The notes under the pieces were generated by a model, which searched no databases, was not told where the DNA came from, and worked only from the letters and a program-made list of their open reading frames with translations. A DNA stretch of 61,030 nucleotides. Origin: a virus. Both the position numbers and the translations under genes were made by a program. The stretch covers positions 1 through 61,030 of IMG/VR virus record IMGVR_UViG_3300030099_002804. One strand, 5' to 3'. Of this stretch, positions 45,901 to 55,772 are shown in pieces. Every line of letters starts with the position of its first letter. The first letter of the stretch is position 1.

Positions 45901-48900
45901 ATACCTAACGATAATAATGTTCTCAATGGTCGTGTGTTTAAGGCATCTAATTTACCTGTGCCCGCACTAATAGTAACACCCGCATCAATAGCAATTGTCA
46001 GCGTGGTTGTTGCCGCATAGGGTGTTGCTGGGTTAACTGCATTTATACGAGATATTGTGTAGTCCCCATCTATACTCGGAGTAGTTGTGCTATCTCTAAT
46101 CGTAATTTTATGACCGGTCCTGTACATATGGCCTATTCTATTAACTGCACCCGAAGTATCTGTGATTGTGACAAACCCTGCGCCGTCTGCCGCAAATGAA
46201 ACTGCTCTATCCTTAAACGGATAAGCCGAACCATCCCATGTTCCGGTTGCACTATAGGTTGCGAAGTGGAAAATTGTATTTTTTTCCTCGGAACGGATTT
46301 GACCTACTTGTGTGTCAATTGGAGGCAACACGCTTGCGTTAGTCAATTGTATAATCTTATCACCAATCTCTATTTCAGTTTCTAATGTAGTAGGGTCATT
46401 TACTAGGTAAATGTAATTACTATTCCACGAACTACTGTTAACTATGTTTTCGTATGTGGTTGGGGCTTTAGTCCAATAGTTGTCAATTAAAACAGGGAAC
46501 CCTTCAGTTTCCACTAGGTAATCACCAATCTCCTTTCGCCCTCCCGAAGCCTGTCCGGTTTTACCACCGTTGCTAACAGTGTTTAGGTTGAAAAACTTTG
46601 AGGAATCTATGATAACAAAGGAACCACCTTTTTCCTCCCAGTTATGGTACTTAGTGTTAGATTCGTCATTAGAGGCACCGGTGGCACTGCTCCACGGATT
46701 ACCTGTTATGGGGTCAGTAGTAGCATCAATCTCCCAAATATCAACATCTTCGCCTATTTTCAAATCAACAAATCTTTCCCTATCCTGTACTGCTGATATG
46801 TTTGTGTCAGCGATACCCAAAGACAATTCGTAGTTGCCCGAATAAGGTGTCATCAAACCAAACTGCTTTTTCCTACGAGAGTTGTCTGCATCAGCACTGC
46901 CATCATTACGCATGTCGGCCCAAAGAACCCAAATGTGTTTATAATCATTTTTATCGAGCCTTCTTATTGCATAATTAGAACCCGAAGGGTGGCTACGCTG
47001 GAAAAAGTTGGTTTCGGGCAAAGTCAAAACAGTTTGCCCGTATTTGATTGTAACTCCAGTGTATTCATCATTTACTCGATAGTCATTAGGTATGGTATTA
47101 TTTCCAGCAATCACTTGAGCATTAGTTTGAGTAGGTAATCCGGTATCTTGATATGCGGTATTTGGACTAACTGCTCCAGTAGGGCTATTCGTTTGCCCTA
47201 TCCATCTAAATTGACCGTTAAGTACACCACCCGAACCGGATGAATCATTAGGCCCAAATCTTCTCATACGATAAGCCCAATAATCCACGCCATCAATTGT
47301 TAATTCCCTAGGGTGATTACCGAGAGGAGTTCCGGGTATATATGATGTCTCATTCATGGCTAATGTGTATGACTCAAGCATTACCGATGGCAACCCACCA
47401 CCCTCGATAGTCATAGTATCTGTGTTTAGTCCTATGTCGCCGTGATTTGCATATGCTGTTTTTGGTACAAATAACATTATTTCGTAAATATAACCGGTGT
47501 AGTCGGGGGCTGTTGCGCCATACTTATTGATTAACTTGTAATAGTGTCTGCTGTTGGCTTGTGTGGCAGATGCGTTAGGGTCGGACAAAATCCTTCCTTC
47601 ATACACCCTAACTATACAATTTGTTACCGTATTGGTAGTGCTTATGCCTGTATAAACTCCCGAATCAACAAATAAGTCATCGTCAATAAACTCAATACTA
47701 CCAGTGGAACTAAGATTGGTCGCTACTCCGTTTATTGTTATTGTTGTGTCGCCGGGAGTGAAGTCTGAAGAAGTGGTGCTTATGCTCCTCCAACCGTTAT
47801 TACCGTTACGAGCAGTTCCGTAGTATGTTGTATCTCGCCCTAATACATTCATAGGAGTTTTTTCGATTTTGGAAAATAAGTGTGTGAACCACGGAGATAG
47901 TCTTAGGTCTTTTATCCATCTTGAGTGAATGCTGCGATATGCTGTGTCTGCGGTAGCATGGCCGCCTGTGATAGCCGAATCCCAATCATCATAAGCGTCA
48001 TTTGGCCCTTTTGTATCTTCACCGGAATACATCTGAATAGGGTGGGCAGACCTGTTCCTCATCCTACTATCCAAATGCCATTTCCATGTACCCGTTCCGT
48101 CTTGTACTTCATTGAAACCTAAGTCTTGGTTTGCTGATTCTAGTAGGGATGCACCGAAGTAATAAGCGTTAAGTTGATTTTGTGCCTCGCTTCTATCATA
48201 AGCCACTTGTGCGGTAGTGTCACCTTCTGCTCCTTGACCCATTTCCCATGTAGGTAATTGAGTATCAAGATTAGCGAAATAATCAACTGCATTAATCTTC
48301 ACCGTTGGGGTTCTCCCATTACCATCTTGCGAGTATGACATTCCCGTTATGCCGCCTCTCCATAGGGGGCGGTCAATACGATTATGGAACATTAACAAAG
48401 ACCATTCGGAGTAGGATGATTGATTAAAGAATGAAATTAACTTTAGTTGAGCATCGTCATCCACTACACTAACCGATAAACTAGAGGATGCGTTAGTTGT
48501 TGCGGTACAGTCGAAGTCAACTGCGGGTGGCATTTCGGTAGTGCTTAGTGGGTAGTCGTTTAGTGGTCTAATCAACCCTACTCTATCAATCAACACGCTA
48601 ACTTTTTTTGCCGCCTTCTTAACATCTAACTCCCAACCGTACATATCAGCCGCAGTGAATTGAGAACCGTCGGCCTTCGTTCCTATTGAGTTACCTGTCG
48701 ATACAGATGCGCCATTTTTAACGATGTCATATGTCCCTGCGGTGTAGTTCATAATGAAGTCGTAATCATCCCATAGAGTGTCCATACTGGTTCCGGCATA
48801 TGTAGTCATCTCTTGGAACCCTATGGGTGTTATTTCGTAATCAATAGCGGCTCTTGTGTAACCAGTATCTCCACTAACAGTTGATGTAAAAGCAGTGCCT

Positions 48901-49850
48901 TCACAACCAATACGAAGTCTAACTCTTGCTAAAGTAGTATCTATTGCCATAGGACAGATACGAATAGTGAATATATCTCCATCACCCTTGCTATTTAATG
49001 TACCATCGTATGAAATAATTGGGTCGTATGAAGTAGTTGAGTTTTGATAGACTTCGGTAACTAAGAATGGTTTGCCGCTTGGGGACTCGATAGGCATTAG
49101 TGCCGCTTTAGGCATTCCGTTATTCAAAGCGTCGTTAAAGGGTACTTCGCCGGAATAAACACCGACTAAGTTGGTTCTAACTATTTTGGCTGGTGCCGCT
49201 AAAACTGCTGATGGAGAACTCATAGGCATACCGGACTCCGGTTCTAAGGCCGGTGAAATCCCACCCGAGTTATACATTGGGTCGTGCATAGATGCCCTAC
49301 CAAATGTGGAGTCGTTGCTACCAGTTGCTACATAGTATCTTTTAGATGTGTCATATCCGTTACACATTATCAAATACCCCTCCACTGCCGCATAGTTAGA
49401 TTTACTAGTGTCAGTTTCGTATGCTTTGGTAGCACCGCCAATAACCCCAGTACCGCCGTCAAACTTTTGGCGATTGGCGTTTGTTAGGGAATCCGGGTAT
49501 TCTAGTTGTGCAAGCCCATCCCATTTGCCGGGGTTGTTTCGGTTAATATCCAGTGTAGCCCACTCGCTAACACCTTTGTTGAATGTGTATTGTATAGAAG
49601 AGGCCACGCTACTATTGTTAAATCTTGCAGAATCTCCGTCACCACGCTCGACCCAAGCGTAGGTATATCTTGGGTTCAAAGTAGCCCAGCCGTTAATAGG
49701 GTTGCCGTGATGTGTTTTAGAAGAATACCATGTTAAAGCAGGTCTATTTTCGTCATCGGGGACTGTTCGTGCCGCCATAAAATCGTCATAGTAACCAGCC
49801 AACCAAAATGTGTATTTGCCTTCATCTATACTTCTAACCATTCTTTTCAC
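42924..49850 (-). CDS. giant tail tip / baseplate hub protein
   Basis: 2308 residues, directly downstream of the tape measure gene, where the host-contacting tail tip is found. The middle part has RPLWRGGITGMSYSQDGNGR, a form seen in siphovirus tail hub (gp37/ReqiPepy6-like) proteins, and a later part VPGTQVSYTDSVLELSNEVM is hub-like. The whole is Gly/Ser/Thr/Asn-rich with repeated beta domains; the C-terminal region is low-complexity (GTSGRGGPSGDTSKPQGSGT) then a beta-sandwich. It probably binds the host surface. Single open frame, no frameshift. Confidence 0.75.
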   Translation of the reverse strand: MKRMVRSIDEGKYTFWLAGYYDDFMAARTVPDDENRPALTWYSSKTHHGNPINGWATLNPRYTYAWVERGDGDSARFNNSSVASSIQYTFNKGVSEWATLDINRNNPGKWDGLAQLEYPDSLTNANRQKFDGGTGVIGGATKAYETDTSKSNYAAVEGYLIMCNGYDTSKRYYVATGSNDSTFGRASMHDPMYNSGGISPALEPESGMPMSSPSAVLAAPAKIVRTNLVGVYSGEVPFNDALNNGMPKAALMPIESPSGKPFLVTEVYQNSTTSYDPIISYDGTLNSKGDGDIFTIRICPMAIDTTLARVRLRIGCEGTAFTSTVSGDTGYTRAAIDYEITPIGFQEMTTYAGTSMDTLWDDYDFIMNYTAGTYDIVKNGASVSTGNSIGTKADGSQFTAADMYGWELDVKKAAKKVSVLIDRVGLIRPLNDYPLSTTEMPPAVDFDCTATTNASSSLSVSVVDDDAQLKLISFFNQSSYSEWSLLMFHNRIDRPLWRGGITGMSYSQDGNGRTPTVKINAVDYFANLDTQLPTWEMGQGAEGDTTAQVAYDRSEAQNQLNAYYFGASLLESANQDLGFNEVQDGTGTWKWHLDSRMRNRSAHPIQMYSGEDTKGPNDAYDDWDSAITGGHATADTAYRSIHSRWIKDLRLSPWFTHLFSKIEKTPMNVLGRDTTYYGTARNGNNGWRSISTTSSDFTPGDTTITINGVATNLSSTGSIEFIDDDLFVDSGVYTGISTTNTVTNCIVRVYEGRILSDPNASATQANSRHYYKLINKYGATAPDYTGYIYEIMLFVPKTAYANHGDIGLNTDTMTIEGGGLPSVMLESYTLAMNETSYIPGTPLGNHPRELTIDGVDYWAYRMRRFGPNDSSGSGGVLNGQFRWIGQTNSPTGAVSPNTAYQDTGLPTQTNAQVIAGNNTIPNDYRVNDEYTGVTIKYGQTVLTLPETNFFQRSHPSGSNYAIRRLDKNDYKHIWVLWADMRNDGSADADNSRRKKQFGLMTPYSGNYELSLGIADTNISAVQDRERFVDLKIGEDVDIWEIDATTDPITGNPWSSATGASNDESNTKYHNWEEKGGSFVIIDSSKFFNLNTVSNGGKTGQASGGRKEIGDYLVETEGFPVLIDNYWTKAPTTYENIVNSSSWNSNYIYLVNDPTTLETEIEIGDKIIQLTNASVLPPIDTQVGQIRSEEKNTIFHFATYSATGTWDGSAYPFKDRAVSFAADGAGFVTITDTSGAVNRIGHMYRTGHKITIRDSTTTPSIDGDYTISRINAVNPATPYAATTTLTIAIDAGVTISAGTGKLDALNTRPLRTLLSLGMPVKNTTTAGEWNGEGYGSVNAAFYLTYTGATGSITIPNNEAEIGISLNPDNQNSYTDALVYGGLGNVFPMRLIMALNGFIENKASGTWWDSEKLRMSYLDCLTKNWISQSRLYGMHDISTVPITRDMATVFTDCNTTGRGGIITAITAPSSGSSTFTTGVPHGLSVGDSVTVIDSERISLLGKTKTEVITAVPANDTFTIPNTTSVAGSGSFGRWRLTNSVDDFGGVNDCRNTTITTIYSSSQSLAGLGGTNGVRQVFSWLMGRDSKPSYRPNYDMNLALNRDNVRVSTLNTQSNKQITNVRVFYGAGGSFVDYPTPTLGETPRWEILNMPSVTTNAEALAVAKAEYEKNKGAPLTIDAQILNFDNSYRMSGLDDMMVNGARYGYIADQSRTIPRTYGTGGSYVEDKAWAWTSIWGGNLFPGMVSALNGRDGNSNYIIPMTQKTYDIMYYWYGAASLSYALQVVHIPRDMPKTTMKTPAGSNINADGKLRFVVEVGDGTIDSYAATAINPVFRVRLIDYDWTDRDFVASARSSTSVSVDSNGYYEIDIPSTYWTGRDGTERIVLSVNYDYLLAVAKNRCGTGTLANGSVYGGSTHSTINGDSLFPLGMRKWNETEVNYMGRRSEWYAPRLHICDDINFVPGTQVSYTDSVLELSNEVMGIKQVQWSARGADRQQVQLTLERDVSRSIQNFASLLLPATNKGGTQTPGSGTSGRGGPSGDTSKPQGSGTFDWGGFGGTPVSGAWNSSGTSGVGFGTTTGVDFNPLTQVGTGPNVDGTNLSSNSPKTISSNILSSGLSNKIKGSMEFNNDSVLGGNFAVLGQKKPAIAPKKTSGVEGVDSFITPSSGDAVMTSNGMSFAGATDAAQAYNEFTTVVRVPQNSNSRQANIMGRYTLGAASGVASLDIEVKCVETGATANRTVTLAVGTNSSVTLFNGGLDGLDIPNNTIEIKISRAAGVSPDTAQYSSVTLHNIQVGFDSRSVSGDSQSNQMSYE

Positions 49851-49866
49851 CTATTCTATTCTAATA

Positions 49867-52800
49867 CTATGCGTTTGACAATGAAGGTGCTATTTCATTC
49901 AATGCCTTTCTAATGCGTTCTGCCGCCTCTCTCTCATTAAAGAATCCGTGGAAATTGTTAGACATAACAATATCCATCTTATTGTATAGCACACCTACAC
50001 CTTGCTTTACTACTTGCTTGTACAAGGAACCTGTTACATTACCATACTTGCCACCAAAGAATAACTCTTCTCTAGCATTACCAAAGTCGTACACATCTTC
50101 GGTCAAATTAGCCAGTGCCGTAGCAACATTACCGATATTTTCCGTTGCATCATCGGCAGTATCTTTGTTAAATAGACCTGCTTCAGAAGACTCAGTTAAG
50201 ATTGAATTATTGATAGCGACTATTGCGCCATATATTTCTGCGTCATCTATTAATGTACCTAAAGCCTTTATTTCATCTTTGCTTAATCTCTCTCCTCTTT
50301 CGTGCATATCCTGTAACTCGGCAAATAATTGCTCGAAATCGACATCAACACCCAGTTGATACTTTACTCCAAATGCTCTTGAGTAATGCTTTTCTATCGC
50401 ATCATCACTAAATAATCCCGATTCGACTAATTTATCACCGGCCCGTATTCTATCTCCGCCATAATCTAGTCCCAGTCTTAGTGCCGTTTCGTCAAGTGTG
50501 TTAGAGATTTCAGATAACCCTTCATATGCTTCGTCTATTGTTGCATATGAAACATCAATCATTTCATCATTTAGTGTAGCGGCACCAGTGCTGATGGCAT
50601 ATAAGGCATCAGCCAAACGAAGTGCGGAATCAATAGCCGCTTCTTGCGACCCATCTAACCCATCCATACCCTCTTCTAATTTACCGATAGTGTCCTCAAG
50701 CAAGTCGCTATCATCCCTTAGTTCTTTTAGGGAATGATTAGTTATGCCTAATTTTTCGGCTAAGTATTCGGTTTCGTCTGAAAATAAATGAGTATTGTTT
50801 TGTAGGTCTAATAATGTAGCATCATGTTCCATAGCAAAGTTTTCAGCAACTTCTAATGCTTTAGCACTTTTCGCCTGCTTATCATTGAATACTGCTAAAG
50901 CACCTGTTATCAAAACAAGTGGCCCCATAGCCCTTGTTACTTTACCTGCATAACTTAGGAACGAATTGCCTGCGGTGGCGTTTGCCAGTATTAGTGCTTT
51001 TTGTGTAGTAATAAAATCTTTAGTGGTTTTTGCTAATGAGCCTAGTGCGGGAATTAGGGTGGTTGACATCATTACTGTGGATGCGGTTGCGGCATTCACT
51101 CCGGGTATCATGCCTATTGCGATAGAAGATACTGAGGACAAAGCAAAACCAAACTTTCGTGCTGAGTCGGCGGCGGCTACTTGGGCTTTTTCTAGCCCTT
51201 CATCACCGAGAATATTTGCGTAATGCTTTGTTTCTTCGGCGGTATCAGCCAAACCATCTTTAATTATATTCTCTAAATTAGTCCTCTCCTTTGTTGACAG
51301 GTTCAAGTCCCTTTGGGCTTCTGCTAATTCTCTAATAGCCTGTTCTATTTCCTCGGTTACTGGCCCTAACTCCAGTAATATATCGTGCATTTGACCCTTA
51401 GTAAGCACCGATTCATTCTCAAGGGTGTTAAGTGCAGATTGTAATTCGGTCTGCCTTTGTATCATCATGCCGTGAAGGTCAACGGTTTTGAGTAGGCTAT
51501 CGGTCTGCATTTGATGACCCAGTGTAGTTTCACCAAGCCTACGCAAAGCCGCATCTGATTGTCTATCTATGTTCAACCTTCTCTCATTTACAGTGCCGTA
51601 GTTTTCAATGTACTCATTTAATTCAGTTTCTAAATGGTTATACATTCTCGCTTCGTGTTCTAAATCTTTAACATATTGGTCTTGAGCGTCACTTAAATCC
51701 TTGCCTCGGGACTTTGCTACTGCCGCCGCATTTGCCATGTTGAGTTGCTCGCTTGCATTTTTCGCCATAGCATCGTTTAGTTGGACAATAACTCTTCGTG
51801 AAGCGTGGTACTGGTCTATGTTACTACCAGTATCACGGCGACCACCGCCAGTGAAAGTCTTTTCTCTAAGAGTGTCTGCGGTTTGCTCCGCTATCAACAG
51901 CGTGTTGATTGCGTCAGTTTGTTGTTTGAGCATTCTATTTTTACGCTCAACAAATATAACATCTTCTTTGCTAAGTCTTTTTACTTGGTCGTGTGCAAGG
52001 ACTACTCTTCTCATGTGTGCTTCATGTGCGGCACTCTTTTCATTAAATATCTTATTGTATTGTTTTTGTAGTGTTAATTCACTACCTTGGGCGATTAACT
52101 GCTGGTTGAAGTAAAGAATCCTATCCATCCTATTACCTGCACCACTCTCATTAATGATATTGTACATGCTGGCTAAACTGTTCAACTCCCTTTGTGCTTT
52201 CAAAGATTGCTCATCAAGGTTAAGGCCGTACTCTTCTAGTCTATTCTTCTCATCAAATAGATGCAGATTTTCACGCTCGGCAGTTTTTATTTGTAGGGTT
52301 AAAGCATTCGCCCTCTCCCTGTGCCTGTTGATTAACTGATGGTGATACTGAATGGCCTGTAATAGTACCTTTTCCTCCTCGGTGGCTTGTACATTGAAGT
52401 CAAAGTATGTTGCTTGTTTGCTATGTAATGTTTCATTAGCAATTAGAATACCATGCAGGTCACGCTGGACAGACTCAAACATACCCATACCAATTGCCAA
52501 AGACTGTATTCCCAACCCAAACTTAACAAACCCACCAAACAACTGTCCGAATGCGGTCATCCTACCTAGTATTCTTAACAAGTCCTCGCCAAATGTATCA
52601 GCAATAGCGACTTGCATTTCAAGTATGTCATTCTTGGCTTCTTTTTGTGCTATCAAAAACGGCGACAGGGACTCTCCCATCGACGCTTTCATATTTTCAG
52701 CCGCCGCATCTGCTCTTTCCATTTGGTAGGCAAACGACTCCATAGCCTTCTCGGCCTGTCCTGATGCCGAATCAACATCTTTAACAGCCTGTTCCGCTAA

Positions 52801-53793
52801 CTCAACTGCTCTCGCTTGGTTTTCCATCAACTTGATGAAACGGACATAGTGCCTGTTACCAGCGATAGTCTGTGCAATATTCTGCTTTTGGGCTGAAGTC
52901 ATTCTGTCCCAACCCATATCAACAAGTTGTTGTGTGATATTGCGCATAGTGTTCATATCGCCGCTAGTATTGATTACTTCGACACCCAAAGCCTCTAATT
53001 CACTTCTTGCACCACCGATGTCACCACCCATGCGAGCATAAATCATACGCAAGGCACGACCAGCCGCACCTGCTTCTTCACCTGCTTCGAGTAGCACCGC
53101 AGACATAGCCGCCATGTCCTCGAAACTCTCTTTTACTAACGCTCCCTGTGCGGCGAAGTTTGTCATAGTTTCCACTAATTCACCCTCAACCGCTACCGAC
53201 CGGTTAGCAATTGTGTTAAGTGCGTCAAGAGCAAACGCCGATTGGTCGGTTAGTATTTTTTCCTGTTGTAGTTGAGTAAGTCTTTGAAATTGAGCCGCAT
53301 TCAAATCCCCATATAATATGCCTGTTTGCTGTTGTAGTTTGATAATACCCTTCATAGCCTCTTCGGAGTTTAGGTCAGATATGTTAGATAGGATTTCAGC
53401 CTGTTCAACCAACAGTGGGATATTCTCCTCGCCAACAATGGCCGCTACCTGTGCCGCCCTTGAACCTGCGGATAACGCCTCAGTACCTACCTTAGCATAG
53501 GCCAAACCAACTTCTTTTAGTTCTTCTGCTAATATATCAGCGTCTTGGCCTCCGTAAAACTTCTCGAACTCAACTTGGGCTTTACCCATCTCAATTGTTA
53601 CCTGCTTTAGTTCACCAATGTACACGCCTATGGCTCTCGATACATCTTCGATAGGCTTTAACATAGCCTCGAAAGAGTCGAGGCTAACCGCCCTCATAAC
53701 ATTCATAGCGGTTCTATGGTCTTGAATTAATTTACGAGCGTTAAAGCCCGCAACTACATTGAAGAATACTTGGGATGCGCCAACTCTTGTCAT
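49867..53793 (-). CDS. tail tape measure protein
   Basis: 1308 residues. N-terminal TP901-type core (SGQAEKAMESFAYQMERADA and the ILSNISDLNSEEAMKGIIKL helices), long coiled coils in the middle, several hydrophobic segments near 935-1000 (SSIAIGMIPGVNAATASTVM, SYAGKVTRAMGPLVLITGAL) typical of membrane-inserting tape measures. Sets tail length and follows the assembly chaperones in the usual order. ATG four bases after the chaperone stop. Confidence 0.9.
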   Translation of the reverse strand: MTRVGASQVFFNVVAGFNARKLIQDHRTAMNVMRAVSLDSFEAMLKPIEDVSRAIGVYIGELKQVTIEMGKAQVEFEKFYGGQDADILAEELKEVGLAYAKVGTEALSAGSRAAQVAAIVGEENIPLLVEQAEILSNISDLNSEEAMKGIIKLQQQTGILYGDLNAAQFQRLTQLQQEKILTDQSAFALDALNTIANRSVAVEGELVETMTNFAAQGALVKESFEDMAAMSAVLLEAGEEAGAAGRALRMIYARMGGDIGGARSELEALGVEVINTSGDMNTMRNITQQLVDMGWDRMTSAQKQNIAQTIAGNRHYVRFIKLMENQARAVELAEQAVKDVDSASGQAEKAMESFAYQMERADAAAENMKASMGESLSPFLIAQKEAKNDILEMQVAIADTFGEDLLRILGRMTAFGQLFGGFVKFGLGIQSLAIGMGMFESVQRDLHGILIANETLHSKQATYFDFNVQATEEEKVLLQAIQYHHQLINRHRERANALTLQIKTAERENLHLFDEKNRLEEYGLNLDEQSLKAQRELNSLASMYNIINESGAGNRMDRILYFNQQLIAQGSELTLQKQYNKIFNEKSAAHEAHMRRVVLAHDQVKRLSKEDVIFVERKNRMLKQQTDAINTLLIAEQTADTLREKTFTGGGRRDTGSNIDQYHASRRVIVQLNDAMAKNASEQLNMANAAAVAKSRGKDLSDAQDQYVKDLEHEARMYNHLETELNEYIENYGTVNERRLNIDRQSDAALRRLGETTLGHQMQTDSLLKTVDLHGMMIQRQTELQSALNTLENESVLTKGQMHDILLELGPVTEEIEQAIRELAEAQRDLNLSTKERTNLENIIKDGLADTAEETKHYANILGDEGLEKAQVAAADSARKFGFALSSVSSIAIGMIPGVNAATASTVMMSTTLIPALGSLAKTTKDFITTQKALILANATAGNSFLSYAGKVTRAMGPLVLITGALAVFNDKQAKSAKALEVAENFAMEHDATLLDLQNNTHLFSDETEYLAEKLGITNHSLKELRDDSDLLEDTIGKLEEGMDGLDGSQEAAIDSALRLADALYAISTGAATLNDEMIDVSYATIDEAYEGLSEISNTLDETALRLGLDYGGDRIRAGDKLVESGLFSDDAIEKHYSRAFGVKYQLGVDVDFEQLFAELQDMHERGERLSKDEIKALGTLIDDAEIYGAIVAINNSILTESSEAGLFNKDTADDATENIGNVATALANLTEDVYDFGNAREELFFGGKYGNVTGSLYKQVVKQGVGVLYNKMDIVMSNNFHGFFNEREAAERIRKALNEIAPSLSNA

Positions 53794-53797
53794 GTTA

Positions 53798-54034
53798 TCA
53801 CTCTCCCTGCTTTACAACAGGTATGCCCCGTTGCTTTAATAATTCGACTACTTCGTTGCCGCTTAACTCTTGACCCGCCTTGTGTCGGCGTTGTTTAACT
53901 CGCTCCATCATGGCTTTGCCGTCGTTCTTGGCTTTGCCAGTGGCTTTGCTAACTTGGTCGTGCATGTCGTTTAATACGGCAAGGTCATACTCGAATAGAT
54001 ACATTCCCCCTTCAGCAGTATATTTCATCAACAA
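53798..54034 (-). CDS. tail assembly chaperone, frameshift-expressed C-terminal part (GT-like)
   Basis: Reads LLMKYTAEGGMYLFEYDLAV and is open upstream through 54097 without a stop. No good ATG/ribosome site precedes it, and it is in the -1 frame relative to the gene at 54088. With the shift at 54097-54103 it would give a 215-residue fusion: 116 residues of the upstream protein plus 99. In tailed phages this pair (G and G-T) chaperones the tape measure. Confidence 0.75.
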   Translation of the reverse strand: MLMKYTAEGGMYLFEYDLAVLNDMHDQVSKATGKAKNDGKAMMERVKQRRHKAGQELSGNEVVELLKQRGIPVVKQGE

Positions 54035-54087
54035 GTCACTTGGTACGGCTCCTTTGTACGATGAACATAATGCGGGGGCTACCTTGC

Positions 54088-54444
54088 CTAAGAGTCCAAA
54101 GGGATTGCACCCTCCGGCTCTCCAATCCCTCTAACAAAATTAAACACCTGCATCAATTCATCCTTGTCAAGCATGTTGACATCGAAATCATCGGGCAGGC
54201 ATGGGGGAATCATCTCCCTCATTTGTGAATTAACATCTCCACCGACATCTTCAAGAGCCGTCATAAACTCTTCTTGTTGCTCGTCAGTCCACTCATCTTG
54301 GTCTAAACCGAAGTGCTTAAACCTACGGAATGTTTTGGCTAGTAAGGTTTCAAACTTGAGTCGCTCCATACCGGAGGCTTGGCGTACCCAAATCTTCTTT
54401 GTTCCAATTTCAAACTCTTTCTTTAGTATCGGCATCTTTTTCAC
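54088..54444 (-). CDS. tail assembly chaperone (G-like)
   Basis: 118 residues, helical, acidic C-terminal part (DDFDVNMLDKDELMQVFNFV). Upstream of the tape measure, with a frameshift signal in the final codons. Its start overlaps the preceding Lys-rich gene. The role follows from position and the frameshift arrangement. Confidence 0.8.
   Translation of the reverse strand: MKKMPILKKEFEIGTKKIWVRQASGMERLKFETLLAKTFRRFKHFGLDQDEWTDEQQEEFMTALEDVGGDVNSQMREMIPPCLPDDFDVNMLDKDELMQVFNFVRGIGEPEGAIPLDS
54097..54103 (-). promoter_or_regulatory. programmed -1 ribosomal frameshift site CCCTTTG
   Basis: Minus strand reads ATC CCT TTG GAC TCT TAG. The heptamer C-CCT-TTG fits X-XXY-YYZ in the correct frame (XXX = CCC, YYY = TTT), three codons before the stop. 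After slipping by -1 the frame is open to 53798 with no stop codon. Downstream base pairing is not obvious by eye. Location matches the well-known frameshift of tail chaperone genes. Confidence 0.7.
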
Positions 54445-54628
54445 TCTTCTTTGCTTTACTTTTCTTTGCTGGCTTTTTTGCCTTAGTTGTCTTTTTCTTT
54501 ACTTCGACAACTGGTTCTTCGACGACTACCGGTTCTTCAACTACCGGCTCATCGTCTTGAATAGAGAGCCCTTTTGTTAGGACTACGGACTTTACTTTTC
54601 CGATTATTTTTCCTACGGATTTTCGCAT
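54410..54628 (-). CDS. 72-residue Val/Glu/Lys-repeat protein
   Basis: Acidic repeats (DDEPVVEEPVVVEEPVVEVK) then a Lys/Ala-rich tail (KKTTKAKKPAKKSKAKKSEK), like a histone-tail or DNA-binding tail. AAGGTGAT precedes the ATG. Overlaps the chaperone gene by 35 bases. Between tail tube and chaperones: tail-module accessory protein of unknown role. Confidence 0.65.
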   Translation of the reverse strand: MRKSVGKIIGKVKSVVLTKGLSIQDDEPVVEEPVVVEEPVVEVKKKTTKAKKPAKKSKAKKSEKDADTKERV

Positions 54629-54638
54629 CTAAATCACC

Positions 54639-55724
54639 TTATGCGATAGAGTATGTAATTCCTGATGCCAATCCTGTTGAAGCCGCAGTGTGGGTTATTA
54701 TTGCTTCGGACATAACATTGTCTGTGTCAACAAGAGCGACGAAGTTTAGGCTTAGGCTTTGTGTGTCACGACCACTAATGTTTGCGGTTGGTGCCTCCCA
54801 GCGTACTTTACGAATAGCCAGTACAAGGGATTGTGTACCATTGGTTAGTGTTAGTTTAATCGCTGGGTCGCCACTCACACCATCGTATAACTTGCCGCCG
54901 CTTGTTAGAAGCATATCGTAACCCGGAACGCTTGTACTGCTTGTTGTCGAAGCGTCTGAGAACTCAATTGTTCCTGTGATTTCACGCATTTGCGGCTCCG
55001 GCTGGCGAATGTATGTTCTGTCACCAATCGAGCAAGCCGCATCGGTGTCAAGGTTCATGTTATACTCAAGGTTGATTGACTTAATCTTAGTTGACTCAAC
55101 TCCTGTTGCACCTGCTTCTGAGAACTTAACTTCACCGTCTGCGAAGTGGTACCCATCAAGTGCGGCACCACCGAAAGACGGTGTAGTGGCTAGTAGGCTA
55201 CTTGTTCCCGATTCAGATTTGCCTGTGAAATCAACGGACATAGTAACATATTCACCGTGGGTGCAGTTAAGGCTAAGTCTGTTAATACACATACCTTTGT
55301 ACATATGCTCCTTTTCCTCACGACCTATTTCAAGGGTGAAAGAAGGTAAAACATTGTCCCTATCCTCTTTCATTGTGTGAGTGAAACCCGAAATTGTGTA
55401 ACCTGCCGCCCCGCCGCCCGGTGATGCGGTTCCGTCACCGTAAATACCATAGAAGCATAGGCCTAGTAGGTCATCCGGTTGTGCGACGAAGTTTATTCCA
55501 CCTTCTGAGTATTCCTTTCCATTTACGGACTTTGCCGCACCGTATCGGCTAACATCTGCTCTTGTCATCAAATCAAATCTGTATTGTATGCTTTCGTCGT
55601 CTATTTCGCCTATCATTTTTCCCGATGCCGTCATAGCCGACGGGACACCGTAAGAACGGGCACCATTTGCAGTCAGATGCTCGGGTGTCATGGCGAAATA
55701 TCTGTATTCAAAATTAGAGGTCAT
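54639..55724 (-). CDS. major tail tube protein
   Basis: 361 residues of beta-rich sequence: MTSNFEYRYFAMTPEHLTAN at the start, GEIDDESIQYRFDLMTRADV, then SINLEYNMNLDTDAACSIGD and MREITGTIEFSDASTTSSTS, the paired tube-protein sheets seen in phage tail tube families. An extra terminal domain makes it longer than most. Fixed position between tail terminator and chaperones supports the call. Confidence 0.8.
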   Translation of the reverse strand: MTSNFEYRYFAMTPEHLTANGARSYGVPSAMTASGKMIGEIDDESIQYRFDLMTRADVSRYGAAKSVNGKEYSEGGINFVAQPDDLLGLCFYGIYGDGTASPGGGAAGYTISGFTHTMKEDRDNVLPSFTLEIGREEKEHMYKGMCINRLSLNCTHGEYVTMSVDFTGKSESGTSSLLATTPSFGGAALDGYHFADGEVKFSEAGATGVESTKIKSINLEYNMNLDTDAACSIGDRTYIRQPEPQMREITGTIEFSDASTTSSTSVPGYDMLLTSGGKLYDGVSGDPAIKLTLTNGTQSLVLAIRKVRWEAPTANISGRDTQSLSLNFVALVDTDNVMSEAIITHTAASTGLASGITYSIA

Positions 55725-55772
55725 TTACCTTCACCTGTATGTCGCTACTAATGGTTTGTTATTTGAAGGTTA

